A stretch of 64,000 bases of DNA from contig NW_027183591.1 of NCBI RefSeq assembly GCF_041296385.1, positions 1 to 64,000 on the forward strand. The letters are read 5' to 3'. The stretch is from Aphelocoma coerulescens. Taxonomy: Eukaryota; Chordata; Aves; Passeriformes; Corvidae. The notes under the pieces were generated by a model that did not search any database, was not told where the DNA came from, and was given only the letters and a program-made list of their open reading frames with translations. The position numbers and the translations under genes are program-made. This document shows, in pieces, positions 7,955-16,329 of the stretch. Position 1 is the stretch's first letter. Every line of letters begins with the position of its first letter.

Positions 7955-10471
7955 ATGGGACAAACTCACTCTGCCCATGACAGACATCTCTATAAACAAC
8001 TTAAGTACTTACTAAGCTCCGGTCCAAGTCAATTACCTAAACAGGAGCTAAAAAACCTCTTAGAATGGACTCTGATTAATTTCCCAAATGCTGACCGTTC
8101 AGCCGTCTTTACAAGAGACTTCTGGGACACAGTTCGGGTTAAACTCTTTAATAATATCTCCCGCCGGGATTGGGCTGCCGCGGAGCTGGTCCCGGCTTGC
8201 AGAGCGCTCGTGGAGCTGTTTGCTGCGAAGGCGCCGCCCGCAGCAGCCACCTCGCCGGGTCCCGCTCCTGCTGCGAGCCCGCCCCTTGCCGCCGCGAGCC
8301 TGCAACCGGGCACGGCCCCCGCCCCGCCGCCGGACCTCACGGCTCCGGTACCCGCGGTCCAGCTGTCTCGTGCCGCCCCGCCCCACCCCCCCGCGGTCCC
8401 TGCACCGGTCACCCCTGCCCCACCGGACTCCACCGCCCCCCCCACCGCCCCCGTCATCTCCACCCCCACGGTCCCGTTAGTCCCTGCTGTCCCGCCTCTC
8501 GCGGCTCCGGTAGCCGCGGTCCGACTGACTCGTGCCGCCCCGCCCCCCGCCCCCGCTGTCCTGGCAGCCGTCACCCCTGTCCCACCGGACCCTACGACCC
8601 CCTCCACCGCTCCCCCCATCCCCGCCCCCCCCATCCCGTTCCTCCCTGCTGCCCCGGCTCCCGCGGTCCCCGCCCTCGGCTCCAGCGTCTTCGCGGCCCC
8701 GTCCCTCGCTCCTCCCACCCCGTCCGCCAGCGCCTTCGCGGCCCCGCCCCCCGCCGATAGCCCCGCGGGGCCAGCGGCTGCTCCCCAGCCACCTACGGGT
8801 CCTACCGCTCCCCTAGCCGCGCCTGTTATGGCTGTAGCCACCATCATAGCCGGCCCCCCGCAAAGCCAGGCGGCGACCCTTCTTCCAGCCCCCCAGGTCC
8901 CCCTCGCCGCCACCGACACGGCGCCGGTGGTGGTCAACGTCCCGTCCGCGTCCGTGGGACACGGAGCGCCCCAGCCCCGCCAGCCACCTGGTGCCGGCGC
9001 TGCAGCGCCTACACAGATGGCTGCTGCCTCTCCCGTGCCTGCCGCTGCTCCAGCCCCGTCTCCTGGCACCGCCGCGCCGGCAGCCACACCAGCCCAGCCT
9101 GCAAACTCCCAGCGGCAGCACGCCGCGGTCCAGCCGCCGACTGGCCCACCGTTCGCCATGGCCCCACCGCAACATACTCCCGCCGCCTCCACGCCGGCCC
9201 TCCCGCCTCCCGCAGCCCCGGGATCGTCTCCTGCCGACGGGACAGCCCTGCCACCTCCCGCTCTCCCCGACACACAGACAGCGGCCATCACAGTCCGCCA
9301 CGTTGACCTGATGGCGCAACCCACGCACGCTCACACTTCTCCAACCACAGCACTGCTCACGGAACTAGCTCCGCCACCGCCCCCCACGGCTTTCACCTCG
9401 CCTTCAATAGAGCCACCCGCACCCCCTCGCCCGCTGCCGCGGAGCCGGTTGCTCGCGGCCCCCCCGCCTCCTCGCCCGCCACCGCGGAGATCGGCAGTGC
9501 CATCGCCGCCCCCGCCGGGGCCCTCCGGCACCGCACAGCTGTATCCCTCGGCTACCGCCGCCCAGCAACATCCCTCCGCGCAGCTCAGCCTCGCCTCACA
9601 AGCCGCAAACAGGGGGGGAACGGAGGGCAGTGGTGCAGCTCCAGTGGCAGGGAAGACGGAGAGCCGCTCTGCCCGAGCTGATGCTTTAAATCTAACACCA
9701 GGAAACCCTGAAAAGCAGCCAGATTTGTTTGCAATGAGCCCCAGAGTCCCGCCAGCGAGCGGCTGGGATCTTGCAACCCATAAGGAGAAAACGAGTTCTG
9801 AGAGTTTGTTAGCGCTACTTTCTGAATCAAAAAATCCTCCAAAGTGCTCAGATTATTCTCAATTAACAGATTGGCATGAAATAAGACTCCAAAGCTGTAA
9901 AGATGAAAGTCTATTAGCTAAGCCTGTGATAGCTAGCCAACAGCCTGACAGTCCCAAAACGTGGGTTCCCATCCCCACTCACGAAATTAAAGAACTAAGA
10001 AGGGCTGTAAGAGATAGTGGTATTTGCTCACCGTATCTTAAACAACTGCTAAAAAGTACCCTAAAAAGAACACATCAAACCCTAAAACGCATTTTAGATC
10101 AACAGAGAGGGGGAGAAGTCCAGGATACACCTCAAAGGAGGTTGAACAAGGCTTTGTATGTTTACAATTTTTTGAATAGCTCTGCAGAAGAGCCTGATCC
10201 CCCCATTTATAGACATTTTTTGAACAACAAAAAAGCAAAACTGAAAGAGCGCCCCCCAGTTTTGATTAAAAATCTAGACTCAGGAAAAATAGAAGGACCA
10301 TACAATCTTATAATGTGGGGGAAGGGGTTTGCATGTGTTTCCACAGGTGAAGGAATCAAGTGGGTTCCAGCAAAAAACGTGAAGCCATACCTCGCATCAA
10401 AGCCTGCTGATGCCACCACACCAGCCAGTGACTCTGCAAGTGGAAGCCAGGAAGCAAGCACCCAGACCTGA
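7955..10471 (+). CDS. gag-delta-pol: Gag-integrase fusion protein (P1), 838 aa
   Basis: Starts at the first ATG after the leader. MGQTHS gives an N-terminal glycine for myristoylation, and residues 1-92 form a matrix-like domain that would target the plasma membrane. Residues about 93-570 are an extreme Pro/Ala-rich low-complexity stretch with two PTAP motifs, the late-domain signal that recruits Tsg101. From W670 (PI...IKELRRAV...SPY) the sequence is the beginning of a betaretroviral capsid, cut off near 700. From about 705 (THQTLK at 706, LNKAL at 730, GPYNL at 781, WVPAKNVKPY ending at 812) it is the C-terminal part of a class II integrase. All of nucleocapsid, protease, RT, RNase H and the integrase zinc and catalytic domains are missing. 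The junction is in frame and lies near CTAAAAAG/CTAAAAAG repeats (10048-10068). Without complete capsid it should not form a normal core. Confidence 0.9.
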   Translation: MGQTHSAHDRHLYKQLKYLLSSGPSQLPKQELKNLLEWTLINFPNADRSAVFTRDFWDTVRVKLFNNISRRDWAAAELVPACRALVELFAAKAPPAAATSPGPAPAASPPLAAASLQPGTAPAPPPDLTAPVPAVQLSRAAPPHPPAVPAPVTPAPPDSTAPPTAPVISTPTVPLVPAVPPLAAPVAAVRLTRAAPPPAPAVLAAVTPVPPDPTTPSTAPPIPAPPIPFLPAAPAPAVPALGSSVFAAPSLAPPTPSASAFAAPPPADSPAGPAAAPQPPTGPTAPLAAPVMAVATIIAGPPQSQAATLLPAPQVPLAATDTAPVVVNVPSASVGHGAPQPRQPPGAGAAAPTQMAAASPVPAAAPAPSPGTAAPAATPAQPANSQRQHAAVQPPTGPPFAMAPPQHTPAASTPALPPPAAPGSSPADGTALPPPALPDTQTAAITVRHVDLMAQPTHAHTSPTTALLTELAPPPPPTAFTSPSIEPPAPPRPLPRSRLLAAPPPPRPPPRRSAVPSPPPPGPSGTAQLYPSATAAQQHPSAQLSLASQAANRGGTEGSGAAPVAGKTESRSARADALNLTPGNPEKQPDLFAMSPRVPPASGWDLATHKEKTSSESLLALLSESKNPPKCSDYSQLTDWHEIRLQSCKDESLLAKPVIASQQPDSPKTWVPIPTHEIKELRRAVRDSGICSPYLKQLLKSTLKRTHQTLKRILDQQRGGEVQDTPQRRLNKALYVYNFLNSSAEEPDPPIYRHFLNNKKAKLKERPPVLIKNLDSGKIEGPYNLIMWGKGFACVSTGEGIKWVPAKNVKPYLASKPADATTPASDSASGSQEASTQT
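10330..10346 (+). promoter_or_regulatory. Candidate 3' splice site for env mRNA
   Basis: GCATGTGTTTCCACAG|G in the retained integrase segment, 179 bp upstream of the env ATG. Retroviral env acceptors commonly lie at the end of pol, and this could explain why this piece of pol was kept. CTGCGCAG ending at 10480 is an alternative. An out-of-frame ATG at about 10409 would precede env if the first site is used. Confidence 0.35.
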
Positions 10472-10525
10472 ACTGCGCAGAATCACCAGAAGAAAGTGAT
10501 CTGCCAAAAACAGCTCAAGAAAAGA

Positions 10526-11884
10526 ATGGAGTTTTCTCATTTGCGCGCGTGCATGTTGCTTTTATTCTTTTGTTTTAGTTTTTGTAGTGAAGCTTTACCT
10601 GTGAATCAACCAAAGACAAATGTCTGGGTTGCTTTAGCCAAATCCGCAGGCTCCGATACCATCTGTCTATCTGACACAAGCCCTGACAAACCTTTTTCAA
10701 CCTGTTTAGTTGGAGTACCTCTTCCAGAAGGTTTTGATAATATTACTCTTGATAAGTATTGGCCATATGACGATCATCATGTATCTCCAACTCCCAGCCA
10801 TAGACACCAAACTTATATTGATAATTCTAAAATTGATAAATCTGACCTTCAAGAGCTAGAAATCCTAGGTTCGTTAACTATGGATACCTGCTATTTCTTT
10901 CACTTTCAAGGAGAAAACGGTCCCCATTTAAATGTTACCCCATATCACCCAGCTTATAGCAATGTAACTTCTTGGTGTAGTCAAGTTAAGCTTCTTATAT
11001 ATGACGAACCTCATGCAGATCGTTTTAGCAAACTTCCTATTCGATTCCCCAGAGGAATTTGGCTCATCTGTGGAGACAGGGCCTGGCAAGGTATACCTTC
11101 AAAAATAGATGGTGGCCCTTGTGCTCTGGGACAACTTACAATTATTGCTCCCAGTGTCAAAGAGGTAATCAAAAAGAAAAGCAGAAAGATCAGATCTTCC
11201 TGGGGACATCAGTACGATAGTGACTGTGATAGTGACTTCCACCCTTGGAACTCTGGAAAATCAATTGTTGCAAGCATTTTTCTACCTCAGTTAAGCTCCT
11301 CAATTGCTTTAAAACAGTTAAACAAGTTGGGATGTTGGCTCAGCAAGGAGGTAAATGCCACCTCTACTATGATCAGTGATCTGTTAACCGATGAAGAGGC
11401 AGTCAGACATGCCACTTTACAAAATAGAGCTGCCGTTGATTATCTTTTATTAGCACATGGGCACGGCTGTGAAGATTTTGAAGGATTATGCTGTATGAAC
11501 TTATCCGATCATTCTGTTTCCATTCACAAACAGCTACAAAACCTAAAGGATCTAGCTAACCAAATTAGAACAGATGACCCGTCTTGGCTGGACAGTTTGT
11601 TTGATGATTGGAGCTTTGCACCTTGGCTAAGGGAACTCTGTAAAATAGGCTTGATTATTCTAGTAGTAATAATTATAGTTTTAGTAGCAGTACCTTGTAT
11701 GCTTCAGTGTGTGCAAAAAATAACGAGTAGGACTGTATCTAATATCTTAGTTGTTCATCAGAACGGGGGAGATGTTGGGGAAGATGAAACAGGAAAGCCT
11801 TATAAATATGATTGCCTAACAAAAGATTCTGGGAATATGAAAACTGTGAGCGACATCGAAATGAAGGCCATCTTTGAGATATAG
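10526..11884 (+). CDS. env: Envelope glycoprotein, alpharetrovirus type (P1), 452 aa
   Basis: ATG at 10526 opens a signal peptide (hydrophobic 8-20, probable cut after A23). Surface subunit about 24-223, shorter than in avian leukosis viruses, with the motif GDRAWQGIPS; a minimal furin-type site RKIR at 220-223. The transmembrane subunit has an internal, Cys-flanked fusion-peptide-like segment, a conserved heptad region beginning LQNRAA (298), the CX6CC motif at C315-C323 that binds the surface subunit through a disulfide, a membrane span at about 374-394, and a 58-residue tail containing YDCL (428-431), a YxxL sorting motif. Five N-glycosylation sequons are present. Residues 416-452 are encoded inside the 3' LTR. 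The frame is intact and I see no amino-acid change among the six copies. Whether it still mediates entry or blocks a receptor cannot be told from sequence. Confidence 0.9.
   Translation: MEFSHLRACMLLLFFCFSFCSEALPVNQPKTNVWVALAKSAGSDTICLSDTSPDKPFSTCLVGVPLPEGFDNITLDKYWPYDDHHVSPTPSHRHQTYIDNSKIDKSDLQELEILGSLTMDTCYFFHFQGENGPHLNVTPYHPAYSNVTSWCSQVKLLIYDEPHADRFSKLPIRFPRGIWLICGDRAWQGIPSKIDGGPCALGQLTIIAPSVKEVIKKKSRKIRSSWGHQYDSDCDSDFHPWNSGKSIVASIFLPQLSSSIALKQLNKLGCWLSKEVNATSTMISDLLTDEEAVRHATLQNRAAVDYLLLAHGHGCEDFEGLCCMNLSDHSVSIHKQLQNLKDLANQIRTDDPSWLDSLFDDWSFAPWLRELCKIGLIILVVIIIVLVAVPCMLQCVQKITSRTVSNILVVHQNGGDVGEDETGKPYKYDCLTKDSGNMKTVSDIEMKAIFEI
11765..11772 (+). promoter_or_regulatory. Polypurine tract
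   Basis: GGGGGAGA immediately before the 3' LTR start (TGTTGGGG at 11773), the expected primer for plus-strand DNA synthesis. It lies inside the env reading frame. Equivalent tracts end at 20147, 28522, 36897, 48350 and 56725. Confidence 0.8.
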
Positions 11885-12604
11885 AGTCTTAGTTACTGAA
11901 CAACTGGAAAACAATGGTATAGCCGGCTGAAGGTAATCCCCTCTTGATTGAACAATACCCTCTGCTTGCAGACAGGTCCAAGGGTCAGAGCAGACCCTAC
12001 TAGCTCAGCAGAAGGGGTCCAAAGAGTAGTTTTTAGAAGTTAAAATGTAACACTCTATGGTAATGTAAGAACTCTTATAGGCTGTATGTAAATGCTATAG
12101 GATTTGTACCTTGTATTAGATTGGCTACTGAGAATTAGAATATTCACTACAGAAGATGATTTATTGTATTGTAACAAGCTCCTCGCTCTCTTAACTCCTC
12201 TCCTCTTAGTAATGCTCTTCTCCTCTTAGTAACGCTCTTAGTAACTCTCTTAGTAGCTCTCTTAGTAATGCTCTTCTCCTCTTAGTAGCTCTCTTAGTAA
12301 CTCTCTTGCTCTTCTTCTTCCTCTTAATTCAGCTCTCCTCTTAGTTTGTCTCTCTTGCTCTTTACACTCTTAGCTCTCAGCCTCTTGCTCTAGCTCTCTC
12401 GCTCACTCTCTCTCCCTCTCTTACACCTTGGGCCTGCTTGGAGCTGCAGCTGGCAGCTCTAAGCAGTGCCCCTGTACCCACGCCCTCTGCAATAAACTGC
12501 ATGCTCCAAAGACCTGCTTATAGAGATCTCTCGTCGCCGTCCATCTCCAGCCGGGCCCGACCGAACCCACACCCTCATCACCATCATCGCCATCAATTTC
12601 GACA
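11773..12604 (+). repeat. P1 3' LTR
   Basis: 832 bp, no difference seen from the 5' LTR of P1. Its first 112 bp finish env (stop TAG at 11882-11884). It ends at GACA, followed by the right TTTGT. Confidence 0.95.
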
Positions 12605-12609
12605 TTTGT
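12605..12609. repeat. Right target-site duplication of P1 (TTTGT)
   Basis: Partner of the copy at 6498-6502. The sequence continues GATGCTGGGGAAC exactly as at the empty sites. Confidence 0.95.
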
Positions 12610-14877
12610 GATGCTGGGGAACTACAAGGAAGCCTGGCTCCTCTGTGACACCACCACAGAAGCTCAGGGGAGCCCTGGAGACCGTGCTGATGCTATTGAA
12701 CCTGATGCAACCCTGCCTCCTCTGTGACACCACAGAAGCTCTTGGAGCCCTGGAGACCGTGCTGATGCTATGGAACCTGATGCAACCCTGCCTCCTCTGT
12801 GACACCACAGAACCTCTGGGAGCCCTGGAGACCGTGCTGATGCTATGGAACCTGATGCAACCCTGCCTCCACTGTGACACCACAGAAGCTCAGGGAGCCC
12901 TGGAGACTGTGGTGATGCTATGGAACCTGATGCAACCCTGCCTCCACTGTGACACCACAGAACCTCTGGGAGCCCTGGAGACCGTGCTGATGCTATGGAA
13001 CCTGATGCAACCCTGCCTCCACTGTGACACCACAGAAGCTCGGGGAGCTCTGCAGACCGTGGGGATGCTGGCGAAGCTGACGGAACCCTGGGCACCACAG
13101 TGACGCTATGGAACCTGGTGGAACCGAGGGGCCACAGTGACACTGTGGGGCCTTTTGGAAGCAACAGGACCCTGGTGGGAAGCCACGGGATGATTAATCC
13201 TGCACGAACCTGCTCCAGGTGGGCTCCTCTCTCCCGGCTTCCACAGGTGCTGCTAGGATCCCACTCCGGCACTGGCTTGGCACGGGCTCACGGCTTCCTT
13301 TGGCAATGGCTCTGCTCCAGGATGGCATGCTGCAGAGAATGCAGGTAGATTTTGTGCTCACTCCTGGCATGCAGCTGGACAATAAAGCCTGATCCAGCCC
13401 CCCCTCAGCATATGTCCGGCTCTGGCATTGGGGCGGGGCAACTTTGGGAGCAGCCCCAGCCCTGCTCCTGCTCCCGGCTGGGCACCCAGCTGCTGGGACA
13501 CAGGTGTGTCCTGATGCCACCGTCTACTCCTTTGAGAAGGGGAGGACAGAGTGCATCAGGGAGTTTGGTGTGGCTTACATGCGGCAAGGAGAAGGTGCAG
13601 CCCCAAACTGGCTTTCACTTCTAGAACCTTTTGCTATTGCGGGAGCAGCTGCTGGAGCTTTTCAACCGAGCTGCAAGAGTGAAAAGTGTGATGGCATGTC
13701 TATCTGAGAAGGAAGGTTCGGTGCCGCAGCCTGTTGTGCACAATTTATATGCTGATAAGAGAAGGGGGTGCTTTTGGAACGTTTTCCTTCCTGACACTTC
13801 TGTCTCTGTGAGCTTTAGCTGCTTGGACTCAGGGATACCGAAGGTATGTGAAAGTGACTGGGATGCGAGAATCATGTTGCACAGGGAACAGGGAAGGTCA
13901 GCAAATGTTTCCTGTCCTGGCACATCTCTCAGTCTGAACTGCAGCTGCAGATGCTTCACTTCCGCCAAGGACTCTGCCACCTTGAGAGAAGGATGCGCTC
14001 TATGGAGTTGAGAAAGAAAGTGCGTCTCACTAGCTTCTTTCCTCTACTTCATAGACAGCAAAGGGGCTATGAAAGGCAGCACTGGCTTTTTGTTCTAGGA
14101 CTTCTTCTTTACAAGCAGCTGCTGGATGTTTGGAAGGGGGTTTGGGATATGCAAAAATGAGAGGCTAAGATGGTAAGAGGGTAAGATGGAAGTCATCTGG
14201 CAAAAGCAGAGCTCACAAAAGGGCCAGCTGTGAAAGCTCTTGCTGCCTACAACTTCAACTGCACCCCTCAAAGCAGCAGCACACATGCTGCTCTCGGCAC
14301 TTTCCTTCTCAGCTCTACGCACCATCCTAAGCCTTGCCTCTCCCACACTCAGGATCCAAAGACAACGGCACCAGGGACTGCTCACACACTAAAGGCACCA
14401 GGACAAAAGGCTCACCAGCTTGGCCTTTGCATTCCCGCTGACAGCTCCACAGCTTGAACCCAGAGAACTGCCTGCTGCCAACAGCCTTTCCAATCACTCT
14501 GAGCACCTCATGACAAGGAGTGTGGGGAATGAATCTCCAGCAGCCTCCTGCCCCAGGCTGTCCCCCGGGAGCAGCCCTGCTCCAGGCCGTGACTGCCACC
14601 TGCACAGCCAAAGGACCCAGAGCCGGTGTTACACACCACGGCTGTGCCTGGCACAGAGACACCAGTGGCCACACAAGTGGCCATGGCACTGTCCACACAC
14701 AGTCCCTGCTGCTGCTCCCCCAGCCGCTGGCACCAACTCCCAGCCACCCACTCCTAAAGCCACGGGGCCCACTGGGACACTGCGGGGGCTCGTGGAAGCC
14801 AGCGGCCATTGTGACACAGCGGGGCTGCACAGAGCCCACGGTGCTTTGTGACCCGTGGCTCCCAGGAGAGCCTTTGT
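12605..14877 (+). repeat. Host unit A1 between P1 and P2
   Basis: 2,273 bp: one monomer plus the second TTTGT. It shows the virus-linked marks CAAGG and CTCCACTG, C in the second minisatellite repeat (GTGCTG), CACCG near 13520, and T in CCAGCTGTG near 14231. Confidence 0.95.
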
Positions 14878-15709
14878 TGTTGGGGAAGATGAAACAGGAA
14901 AGCCTTATAAATATGATTGCCTAACAAAAGATTCTGGGAATATGAAAACTGTGAGCGACATCGAAATGAAGGCCATCTTTGAGATATAGAGTCTTAGTTA
15001 CTGAACAACTGGAAAACAATGGTATAGCCGGCTGAAGGTAATCCCCTCTTGATTGAACAATACCCTCTGCTTGCAGACAGGTCCAAGGGTCAGAGCAGAC
15101 CCTACTAGCTCAGCAGAAGGGGTCCAAAGAGTAGTTTTTAGAAGTTAAAATGTAACACTCTATGGTAATGTAAGAACTCTTATAGGCTGTATGTAAATGC
15201 TATAGGATTTGTACCTTGTATTAGATTGGCTACTGAGAATTAGAATATTCACTACAGAAGATGATTTATTGTATTGTAACAAGCTCCTCGCTCTCTTAAC
15301 TCCTCTCCTCTTAGTAATGCTCTTCTCCTCTTAGTAACGCTCTTAGTAACTCTCTTAGTAGCTCTCTTAGTAATGCTCTTCTCCTCTTAGTAGCTCTCTT
15401 AGTAACTCTCTTGCTCTTCTTCTTCCTCTTAATTCAGCTCTCCTCTTAGTTTGTCTCTCTTGCTCTTTACACTCTTAGCTCTCAGCCTCTTGCTCTAGCT
15501 CTCTCGCTCACTCTCTCTCCCTCTCTTACACCTTGGGCCTGCTTGGAGCTGCAGCTGGCAGCTCTAAGCAGTGCCCCTGTACCCACGCCCTCTGCAATAA
15601 ACTGCATGCTCCAAAGACCTGCTTATAGAGATCTCTCGTCGCCGTCCATCTCCAGCCGGGCCCGACCGAACCCACACCCTCATCACCATCATCGCCATCA
15701 ATTTCGACA
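14878..15709 (+). repeat. P2 5' LTR
   Basis: 832 bp; poly(A) signal at 15596; followed by the primer binding site at 15713. Confidence 0.95.
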
Positions 15710-15817
15710 AACTGGCGCCCAAACGTGAGTGAAGGCCTGATTCAGCTTCTTCCACCTGTGAGAGACTTCGCCATGGACGGTAACTAAAAGACCAGTTATA
15801 GCCACCTGGAACGTGTC

Positions 15818-16220
15818 GTGAGCACGGCATACCGTTGCTGCGCAGCGTAAAAGCCGGAGCTCTATAACTCTGCCGAGGCAGCCCTCGAGCACGGGGAGCC
15901 GTTACTTCGTAGCAATTACCTGGAGCTCTCGGAGGGAGGAAATTGCCTGGCAGTCCTCGAGCACAGACGGCCACTGCTGCGCAGCGGTTACCTGGAGCTC
16001 TTTGAGGAAGTTTGCCGTGGTACCCCTCGAGCACGGACACGCTGCTAAGCAGTGCAGACCGGAGCTCTTAGGAGGGATCCAGCCGCGCGCCCGAGCACAG
16101 GCGGGTATTGCTCAGCACCGCCCGCGCTGGAGCTCTGAGTGGAGACACCTGCGAGGTCCCGAGCACGGAAAGCCGTTGCCAAGCGACGCCTGAAACCGGA
16201 GCTCTGAGGAGGGACCCGAC
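15818..16220 (+). repeat. P2 leader hairpin-repeat array
   Basis: Six-copy block as in P1, with no difference noticed (C at the base matching 7499). Confidence 0.7.
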
Positions 16221-16329
16221 AGCAGCGTCCTGAGCGCCGTGTGGAGAGCCTGGCCAGCCCCCCACGACGGACTTCTGATTAAGGACCCTGCCCCCTGCGA
16301 CATCTAGGTGAGTATCATACTGGTCAATA

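Larger units (their letters stand above)
6503..12604 (+). mobile_element. Provirus P1: endogenous retrovirus with large pol deletion
   Basis: Complete 6,102-bp element with two 832-bp LTRs (TG...CA ends) in which I see no difference. Order: 5' LTR, primer binding site (7338), repeat-rich leader, gag-integrase fusion gene (7955-10471), env (10526-11884), polypurine tract (11765-11772), 3' LTR. The backbone is betaretrovirus-like (class II) by its capsid start and integrase C-terminus; Env is of the alpharetrovirus type. Protease, reverse transcriptase, RNase H and most of integrase are absent, so replication would need enzymes from another element. Both remaining genes are open. Confidence 0.95.

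Noticed and set aside
8088..8816. Plus-strand Arg/Pro-rich open frames overlapping gag
   Set aside because: Shadows of the same biased sequence in other frames, without domains or independent signals.
8029..9324. 431-codon open frame on the minus strand opposite the gag fusion (repeated in each provirus)
   Set aside because: Gly/Ala-rich translation is the mirror of the Pro/Ala-rich sense strand; GC-rich low-complexity DNA lacks stops. It shares no recognisable domain, and persistence across copies only reflects their near-identity.
10496..10525. Ten-codon N-terminal extension of env starting at GTG
   Set aside because: A eukaryotic spliced mRNA would use the ATG at 10526, which also places the signal peptide at the N-terminus.
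6503..12604. Identity with the chicken EAV-HP type of pol-deleted element
   Set aside because: Both lack pol, but here Gag and the retained integrase are betaretrovirus-like, priming is lysine-type, and the deletion ends inside integrase. I therefore give no family name.
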